Shown: in pieces, positions 34,945 through 45,875 of the stretch
Numbering within the stretch: position 1 is the first letter of the stretch
Layout of the letters: each line of letters opens with the position of its first letter
Assembly: GCA_002794785.1 (NCBI GenBank)
Contig: NBBA01000025.1
Coordinates: forward strand, 62,001-126,000
DNA from: Coniferiporia sulphurascens
Taxonomy: Eukaryota > Basidiomycota > Agaricomycetes > Hymenochaetales > Hymenochaetaceae
DNA length: 64,000 nucleotides
Direction of reading: 5' to 3'
The notes under the pieces: model-generated
The model's input: the letters and a program-made list of their open reading frames with translations, nothing else
What the model was told of the DNA's origin: nothing
The model's database searches: none
Translations under genes and position numbers: made by a program

Positions 34945-35697
34945 CCCCGGACACTCAGACATTCCCAGAAATGAATGGGCTGACACGGAAGCGAAGCTGG
35001 CTACGGAGCTCCCCCCATCCGACCTCAAACCTTCCATCTCCCACTAAAAGAAGTCGCCATTTGCACCCTCATGGAACGATGGATGCTCTCACTAGCCCGC
35101 CCCCTTGCCTCGACTGCCAACAAGTACTTGGCAGTCCATGGCCTACCATCACGATGACCTCGAAAGCTGCTCATGCAATCGGTTGACCACCCATGTAGTG
35201 AGCTATCAGCAGTTGCACAGGTCCTCTGCCATGCCGGTCCCTACAGGGGATACTGGCTGAGTTTTGACTCAGCCTACCACCGCAGGCATGGCCTTATTTT
35301 GCATTGCAGATGGCACAACCACCCCCCCTGGCCCGCGCAGTCAACCACCCACATCCTCGGTGGCTGCAGTACCTTCCACCCATGGATACGGCACGTGTGG
35401 CCACCCAGGGACCCTCTCCCAGTCCATCACTCAGAGTGGGCTGATGAAAACTGCCTCCCGGTTTTGCACTGCTGGCTAAAGCTAACAGGGCATCTCAACT
35501 GCCTTTCCGACCGCACTGTGGGCGCCATCTGGCTGTCTTTTGCCGCAATGGACCTAGAGGGGCACCCAACCGATGAGGATATGGACCTGGACCTCCTAAG
35601 GGATTACATGCGTCATATGCTCAGACCTCAAACCCAGGACTCGGACCCAGCCTTTATGGAGCTATCAGGTACGCTCCCCCCCTTCCCGCTCGAATAA
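34945..35697 (+). pseudogene. LINE ORF2 C-terminus (L11)
   Basis: Continues RNase H after the solo LTR with GHSDIPRNEWADTEAK, then the conserved C-terminal region with the C/H pattern HCRWHNHPPWPAQ ... HILGGC and the acidic stretch TDEDMDLDLLRDYM. A one-base loss near 35,040 and a CGA-to-TGA stop at 35,156 disrupt it. The stop codon is at 35,695-35,697. Confidence 0.8.
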
Positions 35698-36015
35698 TGC
35701 CTGCCTTTCGGTCTCCCACAAGACACGTCCCAGCCGGCGCTCTCGCCCCCCCTTTCCACTTCTAAGCTTCTTACTTTAACCTGCCCTTACCCACTTGGTT
35801 ATGTTCATAGCGATATGTATTCCTCCCTCTCCTGTGTTTTTCTTACTAAATAGGGACTCTCCACACATCGGCACCCCTCGGGGAGCAGAGCCCCCACCCA
35901 GTTTTGTGCGATGCGCAATGACGGGCGCCTCCGTGGTTATGTAGTTAGGGCCCCCCCTTTGGGGGGGCGGCTTGTAATTATGTAACACTGCAGGAATAAT
36001 TAAAAAATTAAAAAA

Positions 36016-39000
36016 CCACCATTGACTAGTGCGGGCAGCTAAAACTCCCCCATGTCGAACCCCAGTGATTACCGGAATGCACTCCGTCGCACTTGACCCT
36101 CCATCTCCTCATCCTCATCAGCTAGCCTAGCAGCTGCAAGAGCAGCCGAAGCCATCGCTGCCGCCTTTCATGAGACAACACCCACCCCCTACACTCAAAA
36201 CCCCTCCCTGGCCCCGACCTCCTCCCTGGACGTCCTGGCACCCTCCCCCGCCATCGGTGACTCCCAACTGGTGTCAGCCTATGACTTCACTGCTCAGGCA
36301 TGCATGGAGTCCAGGCAGACATCATGAGCCGGCTCCCCAGCCGCCTCGGCAGGGTCGATCCACGGCTCCAATGAATTCGGTGAGATGGCCCCAGCAATGG
36401 TGGTCGACCCCCATACCCCCCCGCAACAGGTGGGAGGTGCAAACGCTCCTCAGCCGCCATGTCACCTCTCACCCCAAGAGGACCCCCAGCCCAACAGCAT
36501 GAACAACACACATCAGGGTTCATGCACTCCCTCTCCCGCGCCCTGGACAACTTCAACAAAGAGACAGTGGATGCCACCACCAAAACAATTGACATCAAGG
36601 CAGCACCCCACCCGCGGTCAACCCTGACTCTATTTTAGATTCGGCTACCTCTGACCCCTCCCCTTTGTCGGACCATGCAATCCTACGATGGTCACTGCCA
36701 TTTCGGCCCCCCCTCCGGTTGTGAAGACCCACTGGCTGCTCCCAGCCAACAAGGAAGAATGGACCGACATAGCCTTCCCCCTCCTCGAATCAGCCTTCCG
36801 ACTACCAGGGCTCAACACCCATGCCCTGGACACTAAGGCAAAGGCAGTCATCGACACTATGGTTGCCACCCTACAGCCATTCACCTACCTCTCAAAACCA
36901 TCAAAAACGGAAGTCCCATGGTGGTCGCCCCACTGCAAGACCCTCCTTTCCGCTATCCAGACAGCCACCACCCCCCTCCAGCGATCATCAGCTCGACGTG
37001 CCTTCAAAAGGGGAGTCAGGACTGCCAAACAACAGTTCTATGCTGACCAGGCAGCCGAAGCAGATGCCTCCAACATCTGGAACTGGGCCAAATGTGGCCT
37101 TGGGAACCAACCAACCCCCATCCCCTCGCTCAAAAAGCGAGACGGGTCCTTCACACAGTCAGATGATGAGAAAGGTGAGCTATTCCATGAAGCTTTCTTC
37201 ATGCCCCCCCCACCCCAGGCAGCAGCCACTACCCCACCACCACCACCTCAACCAGCTGCCCCACCCATACTCCTCACGGAGCTAATGGGGGCACTGTCCG
37301 ACACCTCCAACTTGTTGGCTCTGGGCCTCTTGGGGATAGGCTACCAACCCCTTAAATGGATGGTGGATGCTTACCCTGATGAGATTCTCGCACTTTTCAA
37401 TGACTGCCTCCGCTTAGGGCACCACCCTGAGTGTTGGTGGGCAGCAAAAGTAGTGATGCTCCAGAAGCCTAACAAGAAGGACCCATTCTCACTGTGCTCT
37501 TACCGACCCATCACCCTTGAGGAGACCCTAGGGAAACTCCTGAAAAAATAATTGCTAACTGGCTCCAGTTCCTCGTGAACATGCGGGACTGGCTGCCACC
37601 CAACCAATATGGGGGGTGCCAAGGCCACTCAGTCTACGACGCCACCCAACACCTTTTACAGATTGCGGAGCAGGCCCACTCGGAAGGCCTTGTCTGCTCA
37701 GTCCTCATGGTCGACATACAGGGTTTTTTCGACTCAGTCCACCCCCAACTCCCCCACTGGCAATTGCTGGACCTCGGTTGCGCACCCAACATGGCCAACT
37801 GGTGTCTGTCCTTCATGACAGACCGGCAGGTCACTGTTTCCTTCGACAGCACCCCCCAAGGGTTGCCGGTGTCCCCCATTCTGTCAATGATCTTTGCAGG
37901 CATAGTCCTCTGGCGCTTTCACCAAGCTGGCACTACCACCTTAGCATATGTTGATGACCACCTACTAATTTGCATAGGACCCTCAGTGGCATCCAACTGC
38001 CGTGCCCTCACCCGTGCCTACCACCAACTCAACACCCTCTTCGGCACCATCGGTCTCAACATCAAAGCCGCCAAGACGGAGTGCCTTCACTTTCACCCCC
38101 CCCCCAATGATGCATCGGCTACCAAGGCTGGGACACTGCCAGGGTTCAGGTAGACCCCAACACCCTAATCTGCCCCTCAATCCCACTGCAGTGGTTGGGA
38201 ATATGGTGGGATCTGGGCCTCTCCTTCAAGCCCCATATAGAGTGCATGCGCTCCAAAGGGCTCTCCACACTCGCTGCCCTCTGCATTCTAGGCAACACCC
38301 AATGTGGTATCTCGGCCCTCCTCCTCCACCGCCTTTACACCTCCTGTGTATGCTCCATCCTGTCATGGGGAGCACCAGTCTGGTATCACAGCAGCCACCA
38401 AAAAACTCTGGTAAACCACCTGCAGGCTGTGCAAAACACGGCATGTTGCTGGATTCTAGGCATCTTTAAGGGCACCTCCCCCCACTCCACCAATTTTCTT
38501 TGCTCCATTCCCCCTCTCTCTTTCTATTTTGAATATATAAAGATGACACACTCCCTGCGCCTCTGGCGCACCCCTCACTCTATTGGCCGTAAATTATTTA
38601 AAAACGTAGCTAACAGACCTTTCTCCCTTTCTCTGCAGGTCTGAGCCCCTAGGGTTCAACAAGTCCCTGCATACATGCATCCCCCTTGGATGGATCCATT
38701 GGCCTTCACACAGGGCCGAGTCCGGTTCACCACCCCCACCACCCCAGTCAGTGCCGACACGCAAAAGTCCTTCATAACAGCCGTGCACCAACTTGGCTCC
38801 ACCCCCCATGTCCAGGTATTTACAGATGGCTCCCGCATTGACAATAAGTCAGGCTCGGCTATCTGTGCTATGCTAGGCCACACCCAACTCAGGTCACGAT
38901 GACTGGAGTCCCCCACCTGCACTACAGCAATGGATGCCGAGGAATTTTCCCTCGCCACAGCTCCAGGCTGGGTAGCGCACCACCTCCCGGTGCAACTATG

Positions 39001-40211
39001 TGTCGCATCAGACGTCTTCTTTCTCTCCGATTCACTGACTGCCCTCCACCTTTTCTGTATGTGGGCTGCCATCCCTGGTGCCCACCTCCTACACATCTGG
39101 AAAGCTGGAGTGGAGACCCTGCTGGACTTGTTCACCCAGCTCACCGTTCATTTCATGTGGTGCCCCAGACACTCAGACATCCCCAGCAATGAATGGGCTG
39201 ACACAGAAGTGAAACTAGTGACCGAGCTCCTCCCATCCGACTTAAAGCCATCCACCTCCACCCTAAAAGAAGCCGCCATCCACACACTCATGGACAGGTG
39301 GACCTTCTCGCTCACCCGCCCCCTCGCCTCAACTGCCAACAAATACTTGGCAGTACATGGCACCCTGTCCTGCTGACCTCGAAAGCTGCTTATGCATTCA
39401 GTCGACCACCCACAAAGTGAGCTCTCTGCAGTAGCTCAGGTTCTCTGCCACACTGGTCCCTATGGGGGGTACTGGCTGAGCCTTGACTCAGCCTACCGGT
39501 GTAGACACGGCCTGATTTCCCACTGCAGGTGGCACAACCACCCCCCATGGCCTGCCCAGTCGACTGCCCACATCCTCAGCGGCTGCAGCACTTTCCACCT
39601 GTGGATACGACAAGTATGGCCACCATGAGACCCTCTCCCAGTCCACCACTCAGAGTGGGCTGATGAAAACTGCCTCCCAGTTTTGTGCCGATGGCTAAAG
39701 CTAATGGGGCACCTAAACTGCCTCTCTGACTGTGCTGCAGGCGCCATCAGGCTCTCATTTGCCACAATGGACTTAGACGGCCACCCCACCGATGAAGACA
39801 TGGACCTGGACCTCCTATGGGACTACATGCGTTGTATGCTCGGACACTGAACCCAGGACTTGGACCCGGCCCTTTTGGAGCTCTCAGGTACGCTCCCCCC
39901 TTTTCCTCATGATTAACGCCAGTCTTTCGAATTCCTATGGATCCATCTCGGCCAGCGCTCTTGCCATCCCTTTCTCAATTCTAAGCTTCCTACTTTGCCT
40001 GCCCTTGCCTGTGTGGTTAGTTCATAGCGATATGTACTCCTCCTTCTATGTTTCTTCTCTAACTCAATAGGGGCTCTCCACACTTAGGCACCCATCCGGG
40101 AGCAGAGCCCCCACCCAGTTTTGTGTGATGCATGATGATGGGCGCCTCGGTTGTTATGTAGTTAGGGCCCCCCCTTCGGGGTGGCAGCTTGTAATTAGGT
40201 AATACTGCAGG

Positions 40212-40243
<32 letters not shown>
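36016..40243 (+). mobile_element. LINE copy L12, internally deleted
   Basis: Starts in the leader (CCACCATTGACTAGTG) on the tail of L11. ORF1 begins at 36,054 but is cut at about 36,605 and joined to the end of the endonuclease (CCACCCGCGGTCAACCC), deleting the rest of ORF1 and most of the endonuclease. RT to 3' UTR follow, with first stem 40,070-40,111 and distal hairpin 40,164-40,184. The tail is an AAT microsatellite ending at 40,243. Stops include TGA at 36,098, 36,325, 38,642, 38,900, 39,374 and 39,626. Confidence 0.86.
36688..39912 (+). pseudogene. LINE ORF2 fragment, RT-RNase H (L12)
   Basis: Opens in the endonuclease-RT linker and stays open to 37,551, where one base is lost before the RT palm. 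Motif A is VDIQGFFDSVHP. A deletion of about ten residues fuses FDS to TPQG and removes the loop before motif B. AYVDDHLLICIG is intact. RNase H shows VFTDGSRIDNKSGSAI, AEEFSLA, SDSLTAL and WCPRHSDIPSNEWAD. The end (PPFPHD) is near 39,912. No activity is expected. Confidence 0.85.
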
Positions 40244-40474
40244 CTGGGTGGCTGCTGGCAACACCGCTGCCGCACTACATGGCATGACCCCCACCCCCAC
40301 CCAAATCGACCCAGGCCTCCCAGCATTGTCCCCAGATGCTCTCCATCTTGCCCCGTCCCCTGTCATCAGAGTCTCGAATACCGAGTTCACTTGTGTGTTC
40401 GAGCACATCAGCTGCCCCCCATCTGTAGGCTCCAACCCCCCCACTGGCTCCAACAAGTTTGGTGAGATGGAAGA

Positions 40475-40729
40475 TCTTAAAATCTATGCACGTTGTGGTA
40501 GATGATGAGGTGCAGTGGTTAAGTTGAGGTGAAGGTGGGTTATCAGCATAAACCAATGTATTTCATGGTAGAGACCAGCTCTCCTTATATACATCTACTG
40601 TGAGCTACGTATACTATAACTATCATAGCTCCTATTCGTATGGCGTTATCATTGCATTATCATTCACTTAGTAAGATGGATGTTCATATGACCATCTTTA
40701 TTTATATTGTTTGTTATATTTATTTAATA
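40475..40729 (-). repeat. Copia 3' LTR
   Basis: 255 bp, next to the polypurine tract. It differs from the 5' LTR by about 12 base changes, all C/T or G/A at positions that are CpG in the related solo LTRs. Confidence 0.93.
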
Positions 40730-40744
40730 CTCCCCTTCAAACTT
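40730..40744 (-). promoter_or_regulatory. Copia polypurine tract
   Basis: The coding strand reads AAGTTTGAAGGGGAG immediately before the 3' LTR. Such a tract primes plus-strand DNA synthesis. Confidence 0.7.
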
Positions 40745-43700
40745 TTACTAGGCAGAGTAGACTTGTAAAACGTTTGATTAATTCAATCATTAGTGCTTTC
40801 GTCATAATATCAGCTTTTTGCTGTCCAGTTGGAATATATGAAACTGATATAGTTTCATTTTCTATATAATCTCGTAAAAAGTCTTTTTGTATATCAATAT
40901 GTTTCGTTCGTTGCATATATTTTTGTTTGGTTGAATTTACTATCATTATGGCTGCTTGATTATCACATAATATTTTTGTAGGTGTATCCAAGGTCTGCAG
41001 TACCTCTTCAACAAGTCTTCTTAGCCATATAGCTTCTTTTACTCCATGTGTTAAAGCTTGTAATTCAGCTTCACATACTGATAATGACACTAATTCTTGT
41101 TTCTTACTTGACCATGACATCGTTGCATTTCCTATTTGAAATATATATCTGGATATTGCTTTATGGCCTTCTTGTGTCATTCCATCGGCATCGGTATATC
41201 TGATTAACTCGACTGGATCTTTTCCTCCGAGTATTAGCCAATAATCATTTGTTCCTTTTAAATATTTAAAACAGTGTTTTACTGTGTTATAGTGTTCTAT
41301 ACTAGGTTTGTTTAAATGCCTAGCGAATTGACCTGTTGCGAATGATATATCAAGTCTTGTACAATCTGCTGCATATTGTAATGCTCCAACCATATTCATA
41401 TAAGGTATTTGTTTCATGAAGTTTAATTCTTCATTAGTTGGATTTTCAAGTGATTTTAACACTTGTCCTGGTGTCATTGGTGTTCGTACCATTGCAGCGT
41501 CTTTTAGTTTGTATTTTTCAATAATTGTATCAATGTAATTTTTTTGTCTTAATTTGATTATTCTTTCTTCTCGATTTCGTTCAATTTCAATACCGAGTAA
41601 CCAATGAACTTCGTTTCCATCAGTGAATTTTACATGTTTTCCTATTTCATCTTTAAAGGCTTTTATTATTAATAGATTTAAGCCACATATTGTTATGTCA
41701 TCAACGTGTATGAAAAGTATTAAGATTGTCTTTCCTTTTACTTTTCTAAAAAATACTGCGTTGTCTTGGACTGCTTGTACTAGTCCTATTCCTATTAGAA
41801 TTTCTGATAGTTTCTTGTACCATCTTCTGCCTGCTTGTTTTAATCCATATAAGGCTTTTTTTAATTTTAAAGCTTGTCCAGGTTTTGTTTCGACTAAATT
41901 TCCTGGTGGTGGTTTTATATATATATTTTCGTCTTTTTCTAGTTCACCATATAAGTAAGCTGATTTTATATCGATTTGATGAATTTCGTAATTGTTTGTT
42001 GCACTCCAACTTAATATAGTTCTTACTGTGGCTAATTGTGCCACTGGAGCGAATGTATCATTTGAATAGTAGTCAACACCTTCCATTTGGGCGAAACCTT
42101 GAACTACTAGTCTTGCTTTGTATTGTTTGATTTCTCCATTTGCTAATCTTTTTGTTTTATAAACAAATCTTGTTCCGATTATGTTTGCTTCTTTTGGTGG
42201 ATCAATGATCATCCATGTAGATCTTTCGATTAACATTTTTATTTCATCTTTCATTGCTATGATCCACTGATTTGCGTCAATTCTATTGATCACTTGTTGG
42301 TATGAATTTGGATCACCTATTAGTTCTGTATTGAATTGATTAAATTCCGTAAGATAGGCGACTGTGTTTTGTTCATCAAAGTTTAGACCTAATGATCGTT
42401 TCGTTGGTATTATTGTTCTTATTGGTCTTTCTTTTGTTAATTCTTGTATTTTCTCATTATATTTTTCTGTTATATTCTCCCCTTCAATTTTAGATGGCAG
42501 AGAATCTAAAAATAGTAAGTTTTGTTCGACTGTAATTTTTCTGTTGTGATAGGTTCTATGACCTTTGCTTTCTTCGTCAAATCCTAGCCATTGTGCATAA
42601 ATTCCTTTTGGTTGTAATTTATTAATGTCTTCTTGTCATATTATGCAATATTGGCCAAATTCTTTTAAGTCGTCAATGTTGTAATTCTCATTGAATCGTT
42701 TAAAATATGGTGTTTTAAAATCAATAGCGCTTTTTGGCATTCTATTGTAAACGTAAGTACTGTATTTTACAGCTTCTCCCCATAGACTGGGTGATAATTT
42801 TGCTTGTAGCAGGTTAACTTGAGTATTGTTTAGAATCGTTTGATGTGATCATTCTGCTACTCCGTTTTGTTGTGGTGTATCGTGAACAGTCAGCTTTCAT
42901 ATAGTTCCATTATTTTCTAAATATTCAGTGAATTGTTTACTTAAAAACACTGTGTCATTATCGCTTTGAAGTATTTTTATTTTTATGTTATATTGTGTAT
43001 TGAGCATTGTAGCCCAGGTTTTATAAGTGTTTAAACCCTTGTCTTTTGTTTTTAATAAAATCATTTTTATCCATCTGGTAGCATCATCTACCAGAGTAAG
43101 AAGATATTTATATCCTCCAATAGCATGCGTGGATGTGGGTCCCCATATATCCATGTGGACATGATCTCCGAATTTTTCTGCTAACTTTGAAACACGTAAT
43201 TTTGGGATTTGCATTCTTTTTATGTTTGCTTCTATGCAAATCTTACATTGAGTTTCATCGTAATTTGAAATTTTATTATTTGTAATTTGATCTTCTTTAA
43301 GTAATCGCTTTATATAAGCATAGCTTATATGTCCGAGTTTTTTGTGAAGTTCGAATAAAGTTACATTTATTGTAGCCACTTGTACATTGTTGTTAAATAT
43401 ACTATACAATCCATTTCTGTTTTTAATTTTTCCACATAAAGATCCATTAGGATACTTTATTGTACATTTGTTTTCTTTATAAATAAATTCATAACTGTCT
43501 TGACATAGAAGTCCTTGAGAGACTAATGTCATATTCATTTTAGGATTGTAGTAAATGTTTGATAATGTAATGACACTTACCAAGTGTCCGTTGGGGATGT
43601 AAAGCTTAAGATTCCCTACTATGTTTGCCATAAATGTTGTTTTATTGGCGGCAGTTATCGTGATTGCGTCAGTTTTGTAAGTGTTTTGTAATCGATTTAG

Positions 43701-45551
43701 ATATGGTGTTAAGTGTATTGTTGCACCGGTATCAATTATATCCATTGAAGAATATATGTTGTTAGTGAATTCTTTTGTGGTAATAGTGTTAATGCTTACG
43801 TCTAAATTATTGTCATCCATGTCTTCCATGGCGCTGTCATGGTTTCCTAAAGCGTCAAGGAAATCGTTATAAGAATAAATTGGGAATTCTCCCATGTCGA
43901 AGTCGTTGTCATCGATTTCGGTTATAAAGGCGGTTTCGCCTTGGCCAATTACGGTGCTTAACTCGATTCGAGAGCTTGATGCGACGTTTGTTGCTGCTGT
44001 TGCTGCAGTATGTTTAGCCTGGGCCGCACTTGCCCCAGTCGATGTCGGTGCTGCTGATGCACCCGTTTCCTTCCCTTTTCCTTTTTCATCATTCACGTCC
44101 TCTTTTTTCTTCTGAGCTGCCTTCGTCCATTCTGTTTTTGGCGCCCAGCAGTCTCAACTAAAGTGCCCTAGCTTGTTACAATTATAGCACTTTACCATGT
44201 GTGATTGTTGGTTAGGGGAATATCCCCCTCGTCCTCATCCTCTCATGTATCTGCCACGGCCCCTATAGCCGTGACCTCATGATTGAACACCATGGCTGAA
44301 ACCACGTCCATGGCCCCTAAAATAAGGGTGGTTCCACTTGTCCTTGGGCAGGTGGTTAGCCGCTGCTCCTGTCCTCTGGTGATTTTTACGCCACCCCTCG
44401 AAGGTGTTTCTCAATGCCGTTAGTAAAAATTGAGGGGTTAGTTCAATTTCATCTTTGTCTGGATTCGTTTCGTTAATTGTTTTAATATATAACTCACTCT
44501 GCATGAGTACATATTGATATTGTTCAGGCATTGCCCTCATAATAGCCGATATATATGTTGACTCTGAAACTTTTACCCCTTGGGCTATTAGTTCCTTGTA
44601 TTTATTGCTGAGGTTATTGAGCATTCCATTGAAATGGCTGACATGACCTCTGATATCAAAAAGGGCAGCCTTGTTAAAGCCCTTTGTAATTGTTGTCTGG
44701 ACATTATATTGTCTGTCAAGCGCTTTGAGAAGCGCTGGTATATCTTTAGAGAAATTAAGATAATAAGCCAATATTTTGTTGGGCATAGTGCACATAATGC
44801 CGTTATATAAAGCGCTTGATATACCAATCTCTCCAGTTCCTGGGGAGTTAGTGAGCAGGTTACCATAACCTGCACTCTTGATTGCACTGCAGACTCTGTA
44901 GTTCCAGAGTTTGTAGTTTCTGTGCCTGTCGAGTTTCTCAATTCCATTGAAGAATTTCTGGAGTTCCGCGAGTTTAGTTGCCATACTCGGTTCATCTTCC
45001 TCGGTATCGTTAGCATCTGAGTCTCCAGGATCAGAAGGTTTGGATGGCTCATGTGATGGATTTTTATTTTTGTTTTGAGTTTCTTCTTTGTCTTCTTTTT
45101 TATCGTCTTCCAGCTTAATACAAGAATTATCAATTTTAAATTGTTCTTTTTCTTTTGGATCTGATATACCCAAATACGTACTGATTTGATATCTGATTTC
45201 AGATGATTTTCCTTTATCTGAAATGCCTAAATCTTTAGTGTGATTAGTTAATTCCATTTTATAGTCAGCTTTTGTTTTTAATTTTTCATCATTGGTGGAA
45301 TTATCGTACCTGTTAATTCGGTCTTGTATTTGTTGTTCCGTTCTGTGTATTGGTATTTGTCTGAGGTTACATTGTATTATTAAATCAACTAACCTTTTGC
45401 TATCTTTAGCTTTTTGAATTTTTTCTTCGAGTTCTTCGATAGTTGATGACTGCATATAAACTATTTTTAGTTCATTAGCTATTATTCGTAATCCTGATAA
45501 TTTTTGCAAACGTGTTTGCTCACGAGTATTAGGATATTGTCCGTCAAACAT
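40737..45551 (-). pseudogene. Copia gag-pol polyprotein with in-frame TGA codons
   Basis: A single frame of about 1,604 codons from ATG 45,551 to the stop at 40,737. Gag occupies the first ~490 codons and ends in a zinc knuckle (CYNCNKLGHFS-stop-DC). Protease has DTGATIHL. Integrase has the HKKLGH and CKICIEANI zinc ligands, then Asp in HMDIWGP, Asp in SDND and the PQQNGVAE motif. RT has FVYKTKRLANGEIKQ and the catalytic HVDDITI. RNase H has SVCEAELQALTHG and DNQAAIMI. Six in-frame stops were seen, all TGA, several where the family has Arg (GHFSRDC, NGVAER). There are no frameshifts, so it is young or recently disabled. Confidence 0.93.
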
Positions 45552-45609
45552 AGTTTCATTATATGATAATTTATGGTTTCGTTAATCGTTTCATTAGTTG
45601 TAGAGTCAA

Positions 45610-45620
45610 GGCTCATAACC
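45610..45620 (-). promoter_or_regulatory. Copia primer-binding site, tRNA-Met type
   Basis: Directly inside the 5' LTR the coding strand reads GGTTATGAGCC. This is the complement of GGCTCATAACC, the anticodon-loop sequence of methionine tRNA (CAU). Priming from an internal half-tRNA, as known for Drosophila copia, is inferred. Confidence 0.65.
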
Positions 45621-45875
45621 TCTTAAAATCTACACACATTGTGGTAGATGATGAGGTGCAGTGGTTAAGTTGAGGTGAAGGTGGGTTATCAGCGTAAACC
45701 AATGTATTTCATGGTAGAGACCAGCTCTCCTTATATACATCTACCGTGAGCTATGTATACTATAACTATCATAGCTCCTATTCATATGGTGTTATCATTG
45801 CATTATCGTTCACTTAGTAAGATGGATGTTCATATGACCATCTTTATTTATATCGTTCATTATATTTATTTAATA
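45621..45875 (-). repeat. Copia 5' LTR
   Basis: 255 bp. On the coding strand it begins TATTAAATAAATATAA and ends GATTTTAAGA. A TATATAAGGAGAG stretch on the coding strand is a candidate TATA region for Pol II. Confidence 0.93.

Larger units (their letters stand above)
31330..36015 (+). mobile_element. LINE copy L11, internally deleted
   Basis: Has the leader (CCTTCTTGATCAGTAATCACC) but jumps at about 31,362 straight into the endonuclease of ORF2 (FPGYIPVLP), so ORF1 and the first ~70 ORF2 codons are missing. The rest of ORF2 and the 3' UTR follow, with the distal hairpin at 35,948-35,968 and a tail ending at 36,015. A family-A solo LTR is inserted in RNase H. An in-frame deletion near 34,170 removes the DTEEFSLA stretch with the expected RNase H catalytic Glu. 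A non-autonomous copy. Confidence 0.85.
40475..45875 (-). mobile_element. Complete Ty1/copia LTR retrotransposon
   Basis: A 5,401-bp element with two 255-bp LTRs (40,475-40,729 and 45,621-45,875), a perfect GAAGA target duplication (40,470-40,474 and 45,876-45,880), a primer-binding site, a polypurine tract and one gag-pol frame on the minus strand. Domain order protease-integrase-RT-RNase H marks it as copia. It is strikingly AT-rich against the GC-rich LINE it sits in. In-frame TGA codons make it defective. The LTR ends are TA...GA on the coding strand rather than the usual TG...CA. Confidence 0.95.

Noticed and set aside
10430..38640. Conserved intron-like acceptor (TTCTTTGCAG or CTTCTCTGCAG followed by GT) before the RNase H domain in the LINE copies
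   Set aside because: The reading frame is continuous through it in L7, L9, L10 and L11, no matching donor is conserved, and a retroelement intron would be lost on transposition.
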